DNA of 64,000 nucleotides from Gibbula magus. Its lineage: Eukaryota; Mollusca; Gastropoda; Trochida; Trochidae. Positions within the stretch are counted from its first letter, which is position 1; every line of letters starts with the position of its first letter. The notes under the pieces were generated by a model that did not search any database, was not told where the DNA came from, and was given only the letters and a program-made list of their open reading frames with translations. Below, in pieces: positions 1 through 12,700 of this stretch. The position numbers and the translations under genes were made by a program. Location: contig OW388293.1 of the NCBI GenBank assembly GCA_936450465.1, positions 26,479,860-26,543,859 of the forward strand, given 5' to 3'.

Positions 1-3000
1 AAAGTTCTAGAGAGCTGAAAAGTTGTGTGCAGACTCCTTGGCCAATGGGGATTCTAAATTGTAGATTTCGTGACCCCGTGACCCAAATGGGGTCACAGAG
101 GTCACAACCCCAAAAACCTATTTTCGTCTTCTTCTCCATTTCCAAAAGTTCTAGAGAGCTGAAAAGTTGTGTGCAGACTCCTTGGCCAATGGGGATTCTA
201 AATTGTAGATTTCTTGACCCCATGACCCCAAATGGGGTCACAGGGGTCACATCCTTAAAAACCTATTTTCATCTTCTTCTCCAGTTTCAAAAGGTCTAGA
301 GAGCTGAAAAGTTGTGTGCTTACTCCTTGGCCAATGGGGATTCTAAATTGTAGATTTCGTGACACTGTGACCCCATTTAGGGTCAATGGGGTCACAACCC
401 CAAAAACCTATTTTCGTCTTCTTCTCCAGTTCCAAAAGTTCTAGAGAGCTGAAAAGTTGTGTGCAGACTCCTTGGCCAATGGGGATTCTAAATTGTAGAT
501 TTCGTGACACTGTGACCCCATTTAGGGTCAATGGGGTCACAACCCCAAAAACCTATTTTCGTCTTCTTCTCCAGTTCCAAAAGTTCTAGAGAGCTGAAAA
601 GTTGTGTGCAGACTCCTTGGCCAATGGGGATTCTACATTGTTGATTTTGTGACCCCATGACCTCAAATGGGGTCACAGGGGTCACATCCTTAAAGACCTA
701 TTTTCATCTTCTTCTCCAGTTCCAAAAGGTCTAGAGAGCTGAAAAGTTGTGTGCATACTCCTTGGCCAATGGGGATTCTAAATTGTAGATTTCGTGACAC
801 TGTGACCCCATTTAGGGTCAATGGGGTCACAACCCCAAAAACCTATTTTCGTCTTCTTCTCCAGTTCCAAAAGTTCTAGAGAGCTGAAAAGTTGTGTGCA
901 GGCTCCTTGGCCAATGGGGATTCTACATTGTTGATTTTGTGACCCCATGACCTCAAATGGGGTCACAGGGGTCACATCCTTAAAGACCCATTTTCATCTT
1001 CTTCTCCAGTTCCAAAAGTTCTAGAGAGCTGAAAAGTTGTGTGCAGACTCCTTGGCCAATGGGGATTCTACATTGTTGATTTTGTGACCCCATGACCTCA
1101 AATGGGGTCACAGGGGTCACATCCTTAAAGACCTATTTTCATCTTCTTCTCCAGTTCCAAAAGGTCTAGAGAGCTGAAAAGTTGTGTGCATACTCCTTGA
1201 CCAATGGGGATTCTAAATTGTAGATTTCGTGACCCCATGACCCCAAATGGGGTCACAGGGGTCACATCCTTAGAAACCTATTATCATCTTCTTCTCAAGT
1301 TCCAAAAGTTCTAGAGAGCTGAAAAGTTGTGTGCAGACTCCTTGGCCAATGGGGATTCTAAATTGTAGATTTCGTGACCCCGTGACCCAAATGGGGTCAC
1401 AGAGGTCACAACCCCAAAAACCTATTTTCATCTTCTTCTCCAGTTCCAAAAGTTCTAGAGAGCTGAAAAGTTGTGTGCAGACTCCTTGGCCAATGGGGAT
1501 TCTAAATTGTAGATTTCTTGACCCCATGACCCCAAATGGGGTCACAGGGGTCACATCCTTAAAAACCTATTTTCATCTTCTTCTCCAGTTTCAAAAGGTC
1601 TAGAGAGCTGAAAAGTTGTGTGCATACTCCTTGGCCAATGGGGATTCTAAATTGTAGATTTCGTGACACTGTGACCCCATTTAGGGTCAATGGGGTCACA
1701 ACCCCAAAAACCTATTTTCGTCTTCTTCTCCAGTTCCAAAAGTTCTAGAGAGCTGAAAAGTTGTGTGCAGACTCCTTGGCCAATGGGGATTCTACATTGT
1801 TGATTTTGTGACCCCATGACCTCAAATGGGGTCACAGGGGTCACATCCTTAAAGACCCATTTTCATCTTCTTCTCCAGTTCCAAAAGTTCTAGAGAGCTG
1901 AAAAGTTGTGTGCAGACTCCTTGGCCAATGGGGATTCTACATTGTTGATTTTGTGACCCCATGACCTCAAATGGGGTCACAGGGGTCACATCCTTAAAGA
2001 CATATTTTCATCTTCTTCTCCAGTTCCAAAAGGTCTAGAGAGCTGAAAAGTTGTGTGCATACTCCTTGACCAATGGGGATTCTAAATTGTAGATTTCGTG
2101 ACCCCATGACCCCAAATGGGGTCACAGGGGTCACATCCTTAGAAACCAATTATCATCTTCTTCTCAAGTTCCAAAAGTTCTAGAGAGCTGAAAAGTTGTG
2201 TGCAGACTCCTTGGCCAATGGGGATTCTAAATTGTAGATTTCGTGACCCCGTGACCCAAATGGGGTCACAGAGGTCACAACCCCAAAAACCTATTTTCGT
2301 CTTCTTCTCCATTTCCAAAAGTTCTAGAGAGCTGAAAAGTTGTGTGCAGACTCCTTGGCCAATGGGGATTCTAAATTGTAGATTTCTTGACCCCATGACC
2401 CCAAATGGGGTCACAGGGGTCACATCCTTAAAAACCTATTTTCATCTTCTTCTCCAGTTTCAAAAGGTCTAGAGAGCTGAAAAGTTGTGTGCTTACTCCT
2501 TGGCCAATGGGGATTCTAAATTGTAGATTTCGTGACACTGTGACCCCATTTAGGGTCAATGGGGTCACAACCCCAAAAACCTATTTTCGTCTTCTTCTCC
2601 AGTTCCAAAAGTTCTAGAGAGCTGAAAAGTTGTGTGCAGACTCCTTGGCCAATGGGGATTCTAAATTGTAGATTTCGTGACACTGTGACCCCATTTAGGG
2701 TCAATGGGGTCACAACCCCAAAAACCTATTTTCGTCTTCTTCTCCAGTTCCAAAAGTTCTAGAGAGCTGAAAAGTTGTGTGCAGACTCCTTGGCCAATGG
2801 GGATTCTACATTGTTGATTTTGTGACCCCATGACCTCAAATGGGGTCACAGGGGTCACATCCTTAAAGACCTATTTTCATCTTCTTCTCCAGTTCCAAAA
2901 GGTCTAGAGAGCTGAAAAGTTGTGTGCATACTCCTTGGCCAATGGGGATTCTAAATTGTAGATTTCGTGACACTGTGACCCCATTTAGGGTCAATGGGGT

Positions 3001-6000
3001 CACAACCCCAAAAACCTATTTTCGTCTTCTTCTCCAGTTCCAAAAGTTCTAGAGAGCTGAAAAGTTGTGTGCAGACTCCTTGGCCAATGGGGATTCTAAA
3101 TTGTAGATTTCTTGACCCCATGACCCCAAATGGGGTCACAGGGGTCACATCCTTAAAAACCTATTTTCATCTTCTTCTCCAGTTTCAAAAGGTCTAGAGA
3201 GCTGAAAAGTTGTGTGCTTACTCCTTGGCCAATGGGGATTCTAAATTGTAGATTTCGTGACACTGTGACCCCATTTAGGGTCAATGGGGTCACAACCCCA
3301 AAAACCTATTTTCGTCTTCTTCTCCAGTTCCAAAAGTTCTAGAGAGCTGAAAAGTTGTGTGCAGACTCCTTGGCCAATGGGGATTCTAAATTGTAGATTT
3401 CGTGACACTGTGACCCCATTTAGGGTCAATGGGGTCACAACCCCAAAAACCTATTTTCGTCTTCTTCTCCAGTTCCAAAAGTTCTAGAGAGCTGAAAAGT
3501 TGTGTGCAGACTCCTTGGCCAATGGGGATTCTACATTGTTGATTTTGTGACCCCATGACCTCAAATGGGGTCACAGGGGTCACATCCTTAAAGACCTATT
3601 TTCATCTTCTTCTCCAGTTCCAAAAGGTCTAGAGAGCTGAAAAGTTGTGTGCATACTCCTTGGCCAATGGGGATTCTAAATTGTAGATTTCGTGACACTG
3701 TGACCCCATTTAGGGTCAATGGGGTCACAACCCCAAAAACCTATTTTCGTCTTCTTCTCCAGTTCCAAAAGTTCTAGAGAGCTGAAAAGTTGTGTGCAGA
3801 CTCCTTGGCCAATGGGGATTCTACATTGTTGATTTTGTGACCCCATGACCTCAAATGGGGTCACAGGGGTCACATCCTTAAAGACCCATTTTCATCTTCT
3901 TCTCCAGTTCCAAAAGTTCTAGAGAGCTGAAAAGTTGTGTGCATACTCCTTGGCCAATGGGGATTCTACATTGTTGATTTTGTGACCCCATGACCTCAAA
4001 TGGGGTCACAGGGGTCACATCCTTAAAGACCTATTTTCATCTTCTTCTCCAGTTCCAAAAGGTCTAGAGAGCTGAAAAGTTGTGTGCATACTCCTTGACC
4101 AATGGGGATTCTAAATTGTAGATTTCGTGACCCCATGACCCCAAATGGGGTCACAGGGGTCACATCCTTAGAAACCTATTATCATCTTCTTCTCAAGTTC
4201 CAAAAGTTCTAGAGAGCTGAAAAGTTGTGTGCAGACTCCTTGGCCAATGGGGATTCTAAATTGTAGATTTCGTGACCCCGTGACCCAAATGGGGTCACAG
4301 AGGTCACAACCCCAAAAACCTATTTTCGTCTTCTTCTCCAGTTCCAAAAGTTCTAGAGAGCTGAAAAGTTGTGTGCAGACTCCTTGGCCAATGGGGATTC
4401 TAAATTGTAGATTTCTTGACCCCATGACCCCAAATGGGGTCACAGGGGTCACATCCTTAAAAACCTATTTTCATCTTCTTCTCCAGTTTCAAAAGGTCTA
4501 GAGAGCTGAAAAGTTGTGTGCATACTCCTTGGCCAATGGGGATTCTAAATTGTAGATTTCGTGACACTGTGACCCCATTTAGGGTCAATGGGGTCACAAC
4601 CCCAAAAACCTATTTTCGTCTTCTTCTCCAGTTCCAAAAGTTCTAGAGAGCTGAAAAGTTGTGTGCAGACTCCTTGGCCAATGGGGATTCTACATTGTTG
4701 ATTTTGTGACCCCATGACCTCAAATGGGGTCACAGGGGTCACATCCTTAAAGACCCATTTTCATCTTCTTCTCCAGTTCCAAAAGGTCTAGAGAGCTGAA
4801 AAGTTGTGTGCATACTCCTTGACCAATGGGGATTCTAAATTGTAGATTTCGTGACCCCATGACCCCAAATGGGGTTACAGGGGTCACATCCTTAAAAACC
4901 TATTTTCATCTTCTTCTCAAGTTCAAAAAGGTCTAGAGAGCTGAAAAGTTGTGTGCAGACTCCTTGGCCAATGGGGATTTTAAATTGTAGATTTCGTGAC
5001 CCCGTGACCCCAAATGGGGTCACAGAGGTCACAACCCCAAAAACCTATTTTCGTCTTCTTCTCCAGTTCCAAAAGTTCTAGAGAGCTGAAAAGTTGTGTG
5101 CATACTCCTTGGCCAATGGGGATTCTAAATTGTAGATTTCGTGACCCCATGACCCCAAATGGGGTCACAGGGGTCACATCCTTAAAAACCTATTTTCATC
5201 TTCTTCTCCAGTTCCAAAAGGTCTAGAGAGCTGAAAAGTTGTGTGCATACTCCTTGGCCAATGGGGATTCTAAATTGTAGATTTCGTGACACTGTGACCC
5301 CATTTGGGGTCAATGGGGTCACAACCCCAAAAACCTATTTTCGTCTTCTTCTCCAGTTCCAAAAGTTCTAGAGAGCTGAAAAGTTGTGTGCATACTCCTT
5401 GGCCAATGGGGATTCTAAATTGTAGATTTCGTGACCCCATGACCCCAAATGGGGTCACAGGGGTCACATCCTTAAAAACCTATTTTCATCTTCTTCTCCA
5501 GTTCCAAAAGGTCTAGAGAGCTGAAAAGTTGTGTGCATACTCCTTGGCCAATGGGGATTCTAAATTGTAGATTTCGTGACACTGTGACCCCATTTGGGGT
5601 CAATGGGGTCACATCCTTAAAAACCTATTTTCATCTTCTTCTCCAGTTCCAAAAGGTCTAGAGAGCTGAAAAGTTGTGTGCAGACTCCTTGGCCCATGGG
5701 GATTCTAAATTGTAGATTTCGTGACCCCATGACCCCAAATGGGGTCACAGGGGTCACATCCTTAAAAACCTATTTTCATCTTCTTCTCCAGTTCCAAAAG
5801 GTCTAGAGAGCTGAAAAGTTGTGTGCAGACTCCTTGGCCCATGGGGATTCTAAATTGTAGATTTCGTGACCCCATGACCCCAAATGGGGTCACAGGGGTC
5901 ACATCCTTAAAAACCTATTTTCATCTTCTTCTCCAGTTCCAAAAGGTCTAGAGAGCTGAAAAGTTGTGTGCAGACTCCTTGGCCCATGGGGATTCTAAAT

Positions 6001-6360
6001 TGTAGATTTCGTGACCCCATGACCCCAAATGGGGTCACAGGGGTCACATCCTTAAAAACCTATTTTCATCTTCTTCTCCAGTTCCAAAAGGTCTAGAGAG
6101 CTGAAAAGTTGTGTGCAGACTCCTTGGCCAATGGGGATTCTAAATTGTAGATTTCGTGACCCCGTGACACCAAATGGGGTCACAGAGGTCACAACCCAAA
6201 AAACCTATTTTCGTCTTCTTCTCCAGTTCCAAAAGGTCTAGAGAGCTGAAAAGTTGTGTAGAGACTCTTTGGTCAAAGGTGATTCTTAATTGTAGGATTG
6301 GTGACCCTGTGACTCCAAATACAGGTCACGGGTCAAGATCTAAAAACCTATTTTTTGCTT
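1..6360. repeat. ~145-bp satellite array, at least 43-44 units, left end off the window
   Basis: The block beginning ctagagagctgaaaag recurs at 7, 151, 296, 441 and onwards at 144-145 bp up to about 6240. The last unit or two (6230-6360) are clearly more diverged, which marks the right edge of the array. Each unit has a conserved body (actccttggccaatgggg), a variable GGGGTCA-rich inverted repeat, and a pyrimidine tract (cttcttctccagttcc). Variants are arranged in higher-order blocks: the block at 1 to about 740 recurs near 2174 with the same private variants, and a 725-bp (5-unit) repeat relates 2516 to 3241. Short open frames of 65-94 codons run through it on both strands only because the unit lacks stops in some frames. 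It is not coding. Confidence 0.97.
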
Positions 6361-6620
6361 GTTAACATTGTATTACTTGAGATAACTTAGATATACAACC
6401 TTAGATAATAAAGAAAATCCTGATGAGCTACAGAGCCCATGGCTCTATTTTTTAAAACCTTTTTCAATTCTTAATTTGGCCAGTTAAATTGAACAAGAAT
6501 GATGACACTTATACTTTGGATGGCTAATTTTGAAGCTTATATAATACACTTAAAAGTCCAAATTCAGTTCACTTGTTTAAATTGTTTCTTAATCATTGTA
6601 TTTTTGGTCTATTGTCGTAG

Positions 6621-6789
6621 AATGACAAACTCAAGTCAGAGCAGGAGTTGTTAGTGCAGCACCTGTTGAAACAAGCCAAGATGGCGGAGGAAGTTTTCTC
6701 GGCAGAGGAGATGAAGAACAGAGAAGATGTCATCGTTGCCATGAAGGCCATGTGGTTTAGGCGTCGAGAACGGGAGAAGCAGATTGAAG
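6621..6789 (+). CDS. CCDC83: CCDC83 exon (first exon in the window)
   Basis: The acceptor is attgtcgtag before 6621 and the donor is GTAGGT at 6790. It starts in phase 0 and ends with one base of a split Glu codon. It encodes NDKLKSEQELLVQHLLKQAK and then AEEVFSAEEMKNREDVIVAM, corresponding to roughly residue 60 onward of human CCDC83. There is no initiating Met, and an open acceptor precedes it, so it is internal. It lies only about 260 bp right of the satellite array. Confidence 0.9.
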
Positions 6790-9700
6790 GTAGGTGGCAC
6801 AGCTTTCTTGATATGGCCTGCCACTTGGACGGAGCCACAAATTTGTTATTGTGGGTCTAGAGGTGCACTATTCATTCACAACTTCACAACCCAAAAACCT
6901 GCACCCCACCTCTGCATCCACCACTAGCACTGCACCATAGTTGTCTCAATAACTGCTGCAGTCTCTTAGCTAAAAATATTTAAAAGATAATTTATGTAAC
7001 TTTATGTCATAAAAATAATTTTTAAAAATACCAGTATGAAACTTGATCAATTGTTAACACTATACTTCATTGTTGTCGCCTCTAAGGTTAGTCAACAGGC
7101 AATGGAGATGCTTGAAAATCAACAACACTTACAGACGGCCATGAAATAATTGATGTCCATTGGAGGTTTTTCTTTAAGTTTGCCATATATGTTGACAAAT
7201 TTACACTCTCAGACTGGTGTGTTTTCAAACTGTTTAAACAATTTCTCATTTGACCTTTCATTTATTTATTTTCAGAGCAGAAAAGTGCAATAGCTCGTGA
7301 AGAGACCAAGATCGAGGGAGTCAAGAAAGAGGTGCGGTACTGGTTGGACTACAGGGACAAGGGGACACTCGATCATGAAAAACAGATCCGCATTCTGGAA
7401 CAGGAGCTTCGAGATATGCAGAACAGCTTCGATGAGATGGCGTGTAAGTTGACAATCTGATCAAGGGATAGACCTATTATTGTTAAAATTCTTGTTCCTG
7501 AATACATAGAAAATAGATATTTTAATATCATTCTCAGGCATGATGTTGTGGAACAGGAGCTCAGTGATTCCATATTTGACGTGATATAAATATCAAAGGC
7601 ATATAGGAGCCAAACAAAAAGAATGTTGGGCTGGCAAAAAACCTTTCAGACAAAATTGAATTATCAACAGGAACATTGAGTTTGAAAGTCAAAGTGAAAA
7701 CTTGACTTCATAACATGAGGCAGAATAGTGTGTCGGTTTCTGCTATAGAGAACTCATGCAGTAAGGTTTGGGTGACATGCGACACTGAATTCCAGCACAA
7801 TAGCATCCATTGTTTACTTGTTCTAGCCAATGCTCGCAGGGTTAATGCATAACCACATTGGTGTTACAGGCTTTCTACGTGCAAAAATATGCAACAGTCA
7901 AATACATTTTGAAAGCAGAAATAACATTAGGTATTATTTTTTAATTGCATAACTTAATATCTTTGCTAGATTTGTTGTGCAAACTTGTGTAGAAATGTTT
8001 CAGCCTTTTTATTTGCTTAAAGGTATGAGTAGAAAAGTGAAATTTGATTCATATCCCACAAAAGTGAAAATATTGTTGTATTGCAGCACATTTGAACAAA
8101 TCTCTGGAGAAGTCCCGATATGAGATTGACAAATATACAGAGGACACGCTAGCTAAACAGAAGGACTTAGCATCTGAGGTGAGCTAGCTCTTCCAGTTTA
8201 TATCCTACAGAATGAATGAATGAATGAATGAATGAATGAAGTTTATTTCGGTAAGGAGGCCATTGGCCCGTGTACAAGACAATATGGTAGTGACTATTTA
8301 CATGAATATAAATATAAATATATAAACATATTTTCGCTATTTTCGCCTACAGAAGTAGATATATATGACATGTGAACAAATTGATCTTCACCGCATAACA
8401 ACACCACTTGCAAGGCTGCCAAGACAGTATACAAGATTTCCAAGCTTTTGAAGGTTCAAATACATTTATAAGTTCTTATAGAGAGTACATAGCTTTTATA
8501 TCTGATAAACTTCCTGATGTTCACAACAGCAACATTTCCAGTAGATGATACATATATTCATCACAAATGGGTGGATTATTGCTCATTCACTCAATGTTAT
8601 CTTCACAAAGTGTTTTGTACTATTACAGAAAGCCATGGCTCAGATGGACAAGTACAGTAGACAGGAGGTGCTGGATAACGACTGGTTGAAGAGAGAGGTT
8701 TGTGTGATTGTGTCATGTAGGCAAGGCAAATATTTCATTACATACACAAATCTTTTCTCTAACATTTGCAGTAGTTGCATGATGTTTTATAAACCTGAAT
8801 ATTGAATTTCAAACAACAGTAATACTAACCACTTTTGTTTTTTATGTGACTCCCTGTGTCATTTGTGAGATGAAGCACATGTATGCTCCCTACTAATAAA
8901 GTATACTAGTACAGTCAGGCCTCGATAATCCGAACGCTTCCGTTTTTCATAAAAAAAACATTGGGATAGTGAATTGTTCGGACTACTGAGTACTGAGGAC
9001 TACTATAGAGATTAGTTTGGGTACATCTTCCTACCGTTCAGAAACTGTGAGATTCGGATTATCGGTGGCCGGTTTATCGCAGGTTGACTGTATACAAATT
9101 CTAGAAAATTTATAGAGTTGCCTCATTGATCATGTGTATTGCAGTAATGAACAATTTTGTCCAGAATGATACAAATACCAGTTACTGATCTCTTGTGGGG
9201 GCGAGATAGCGCAGTGGCCTCAGATCAAGAGGTCCAGGGTTTGAATCCCGCCAGGGGCTCGGCAACTTTGTCTGCTGTGGAGAACTGTTTTACATGCCAT
9301 AAGGTTTGGGTGCAATGCTTCACTGAATTTCAATGCAGAACCACCTATAGTTTGCTAGTTCCAGCTGATGCTCGCAGGTTTCACCGCAATGCATAACCAT
9401 GATGGCGTTGCGGGCTCCTTCCCTGCAATAATACTAGCAGCCATGATATAGTGAAATACTCTTAAAAAGCTACATTTAACCCCAACTCACCTCACCTGAT
9501 CTTTTGCACTGTAGACAAAGATCCACCGGAAGGAGATGGAGGATCTTCACTCTTCAGTGGAGGAGTTAGAGAAGGAAAACCTCTTCATCATGAGTCAGCT
9601 CTTCGAGTGCACTGTCGATGATCTCAAAATATCCAGGTTTGTTCATATGTTTTAAGATTGTATTGTGTAACACCAACATATCTGGTTCACTTTCACTGTG

Positions 9701-12700
9701 TCACATGCTTTAGTGATGGAAAAGGTAGATTTTGTATTGTTTTGAATGTGTCCAAAGAGTCAGAAAGTTGTATTGGCAATATGTTAAAATTGTTAAAAAA
9801 GGAATGAATTTTCACTCTTGTCACCGAAACTCGCAAGTAATTATTGCATGTTAACCATAATTCTGTTTATTTGTATTTAGCTTTTCAGTTTTAGTCAAGA
9901 GAATTTGTATAATAAATAACTTGATTATTTTAGGGAGACACCATTGCCTCGTCCCTTCATGAATTACCTCCCTTGCATTGGCAAAGGTTAATGTGTGAGC
10001 AATGTAATCTTGAAAAATCCTTTGTTCTTCTTAAACCAACTAAGGGCGATATCATGGATATTTTCAAGCTAATAAATGAATTTTTCCTGGATGCACTTTT
10101 GAACTCCAAATAAATGATTGTTCTCATTTCTTGCAGGAAGTTTTTCCTGACACAATTCAGCGAGCAGGAGAACCTGGACGAGACCGGGATCCTGGAGATG
10201 GATCTGGCACAGCTAACATTCCCAGTCGAAGAGAGCAAGCTTGACAAGACACCCAGTCAAGTTCCATTAGGTTAGTGGTTAATTCTCAGTGTAGGTCTAG
10301 ACTAGGCCCTTTTGAATACTTGAATACTTAGGTCCCTGTCGGGTAAAGCAGACTTCAAAATGTATACCAGTATATAGTTTCATTGCATCTTTATATTTAC
10401 TCAATTTAAAATAATTTATTCCTAAGCAGTTCTATTACCAGTGTTTATCCTAATACTTTTTTTCAAAATTAAGGGACTCTATATGAACAATTACTGGCTT
10501 CGAAACTTTTTGAAGGACTAAAATATTGGGCAAACAATCCCACAACCATAATTGATGACAGGAGATTTTATGCATGTTTCATATGGATTTTATCACTGCA
10601 GCTCGTCCCAAGAGTGCAACACAGAGAGCTATAGAGGACAAAGTGTTCAGTATGGCTGTCCCCACAGTGGAGGAGGACAGTGATGAGGAGGACAGTGGTA
10701 AGTCGGATTGTTTCATTATTTCTGATTCATTAACCACTGAGCTGGGTCTCCTTTCACAAAGCAACCTTTACTAAGGTTAACCTTAACTCCCATTCTTTAA
10801 CATTGGACTAAGGTTACCTTAATGACTTAGGACCACCTTAGTGCCTTTGTGAAAGGAGGCCCTGATAGATAGGCAATGTTTGACCCTGTGACAACTTCCC
10901 TACGCAAGGCAAAGCTCTTGCCAGTCTCCATTACTGGCTTATTTAAGCCTTGGCATATTTCCTGAAGGTTTCCTAGAAGTGTGCATCCCTCTTTCTCAAA
11001 AAGCTGTGTCTGCCCCCTGCTTCCAGGGTCTGCAGATAAAGAGTTAATGAACAGACGTACCGGTAGTTGCAGGAATTCTGCCAGCTGCACAGTTTGGCTC
11101 TGATCAATTCAGATTAATATGGCCTGGGTTAATGCTTTGTCTGCTACAAAACTACAGGAGAGCAGGAATAGTGAATGTCTTGCTCCTTTTCTTTCAATAA
11201 TTGCAAGATTCAAACGTTGACCAAACCCTGCAAGCTGCCAAGACATGGACAAAATATTTGTGATAGTGAAAATCTCTTCCCTTCTATTGACAAATAGAGA
11301 TTCTTTTTCAGAAGGGATCCTCCTTGGGGTACATATAGCATAAAAATCCTTATTTTTAACTTGATGACAGATTGTAACTTAATTTTTATAAATAACAGTA
11401 AAAATAAGTTCAAAAAACACAAAATAAGTGTTTTCCGAACGTGTGACCACCCTGTGTAGAGCCCCATCCCGGTGCAAACCAAGGGACGTAACTCTAATCT
11501 CACCACTTATCAATCTGTCATTGACCAGACAAGACGTGGTTTTTGTTTGAGAGACCTTTTGACTTGAGTTCGCTATTTCTGACGAAAATGGACAAGACTA
11601 AGAATACTGTATGTGTGGTAACCCCTTTTTATTCGTAGAGGCGAATGTTTAGGTTACTTATATGGTTTTTGTCGCGTTGTAACTTCGTTTTTCAATTCGC
11701 ACGTGCTTCGAATTGAACGAGTAATGGCGGATGGAAAACGCTCAAAATGGCGGATCTCAAACAAAATGCAATGTGTTAGTACTTTGCTATTCTTGTATTG
11801 AGATTTGTTTGTTTTGAAGGTTCTTTATCGTGCTTCGCATTGTAGGGCAGCACTTTACTGACGAGGATTTCTCCCTGTTTGAATTTTTCATTCTCGGGGT
11901 CATCGTCTCAGTCGGCAAGATGTACTAGGTATATTCATGCTATCTGGAGCCGGCCGAGCACGTTCATTCGACATTACCAACTAGACAGGCACTCTAGGGA
12001 GCGCGCTCGGTTTGGTCAGTCGGTTCTCTCCGGTGGGCAGAGTTGAAACTCTCTAGCTGATTGAGCTTTCGAGTTACTTGTTGTTGTTACAAGTTATGTT
12101 CAGTTTGGTTCAGTTCAGTTGCTGTTTGAAAGCTAACTAACTAACAATTGTTCATTTTCAATAACCAGTTATGTCACTGTTTTGGGAATTTTTTATCCCT
12201 TACAGCAGGTGTCCCTAGGTCACTGCCTTGTTTGGGAAGTACTTCCTCCTATTATTCCCCAATAGTCTTTTTGGAAAAAAAAGGGGGGGGGGGGGGGGGG
12301 GGAGGGGATTTGGCCTGGATAACGGTAAATTAGGCTGGTTAGCCAATTTGGTTAGTCCCCAAGGGATCACCCATCCTCAGCCCTCGGCGCGGGAGGTCAC
12401 GTGATCTGGTAAGTGTGACACCTTTCTTGGATTGAGTAGAGCACTGTTAGGGGGATTTTAGTGTACAGACAGAATCCACATCCTAAGTCTTCTTTGGGAG
12501 TCTGCCTTATGCTATATGTACCCCAAGGAGGATCCCTTCTGAAAAAGAATCGAACCAACCTGCAGAGGTTGCAGATTCTTTGAAGGGATCCTCCTTGGGG
12601 TACGGCCACCCACCTCCCCTTATTCTGTCTGACTGGGTTAGATTGATAAGTGGTGAGATTAGAGTTACGTCCCTTGGTTTGCACCGGGATGGGGCTCTAC

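Noticed and set aside
1..5516. Dozens of 65-94-codon open frames on both strands
   Set aside because: They repeat every 145 bp with the satellite and exist on both strands at once; they reflect repeat periodicity, not genes.
1..6360. CRISPR-like regular repeat
   Set aside because: Units are contiguous ~145-bp copies with no unique spacers, in a eukaryotic context.
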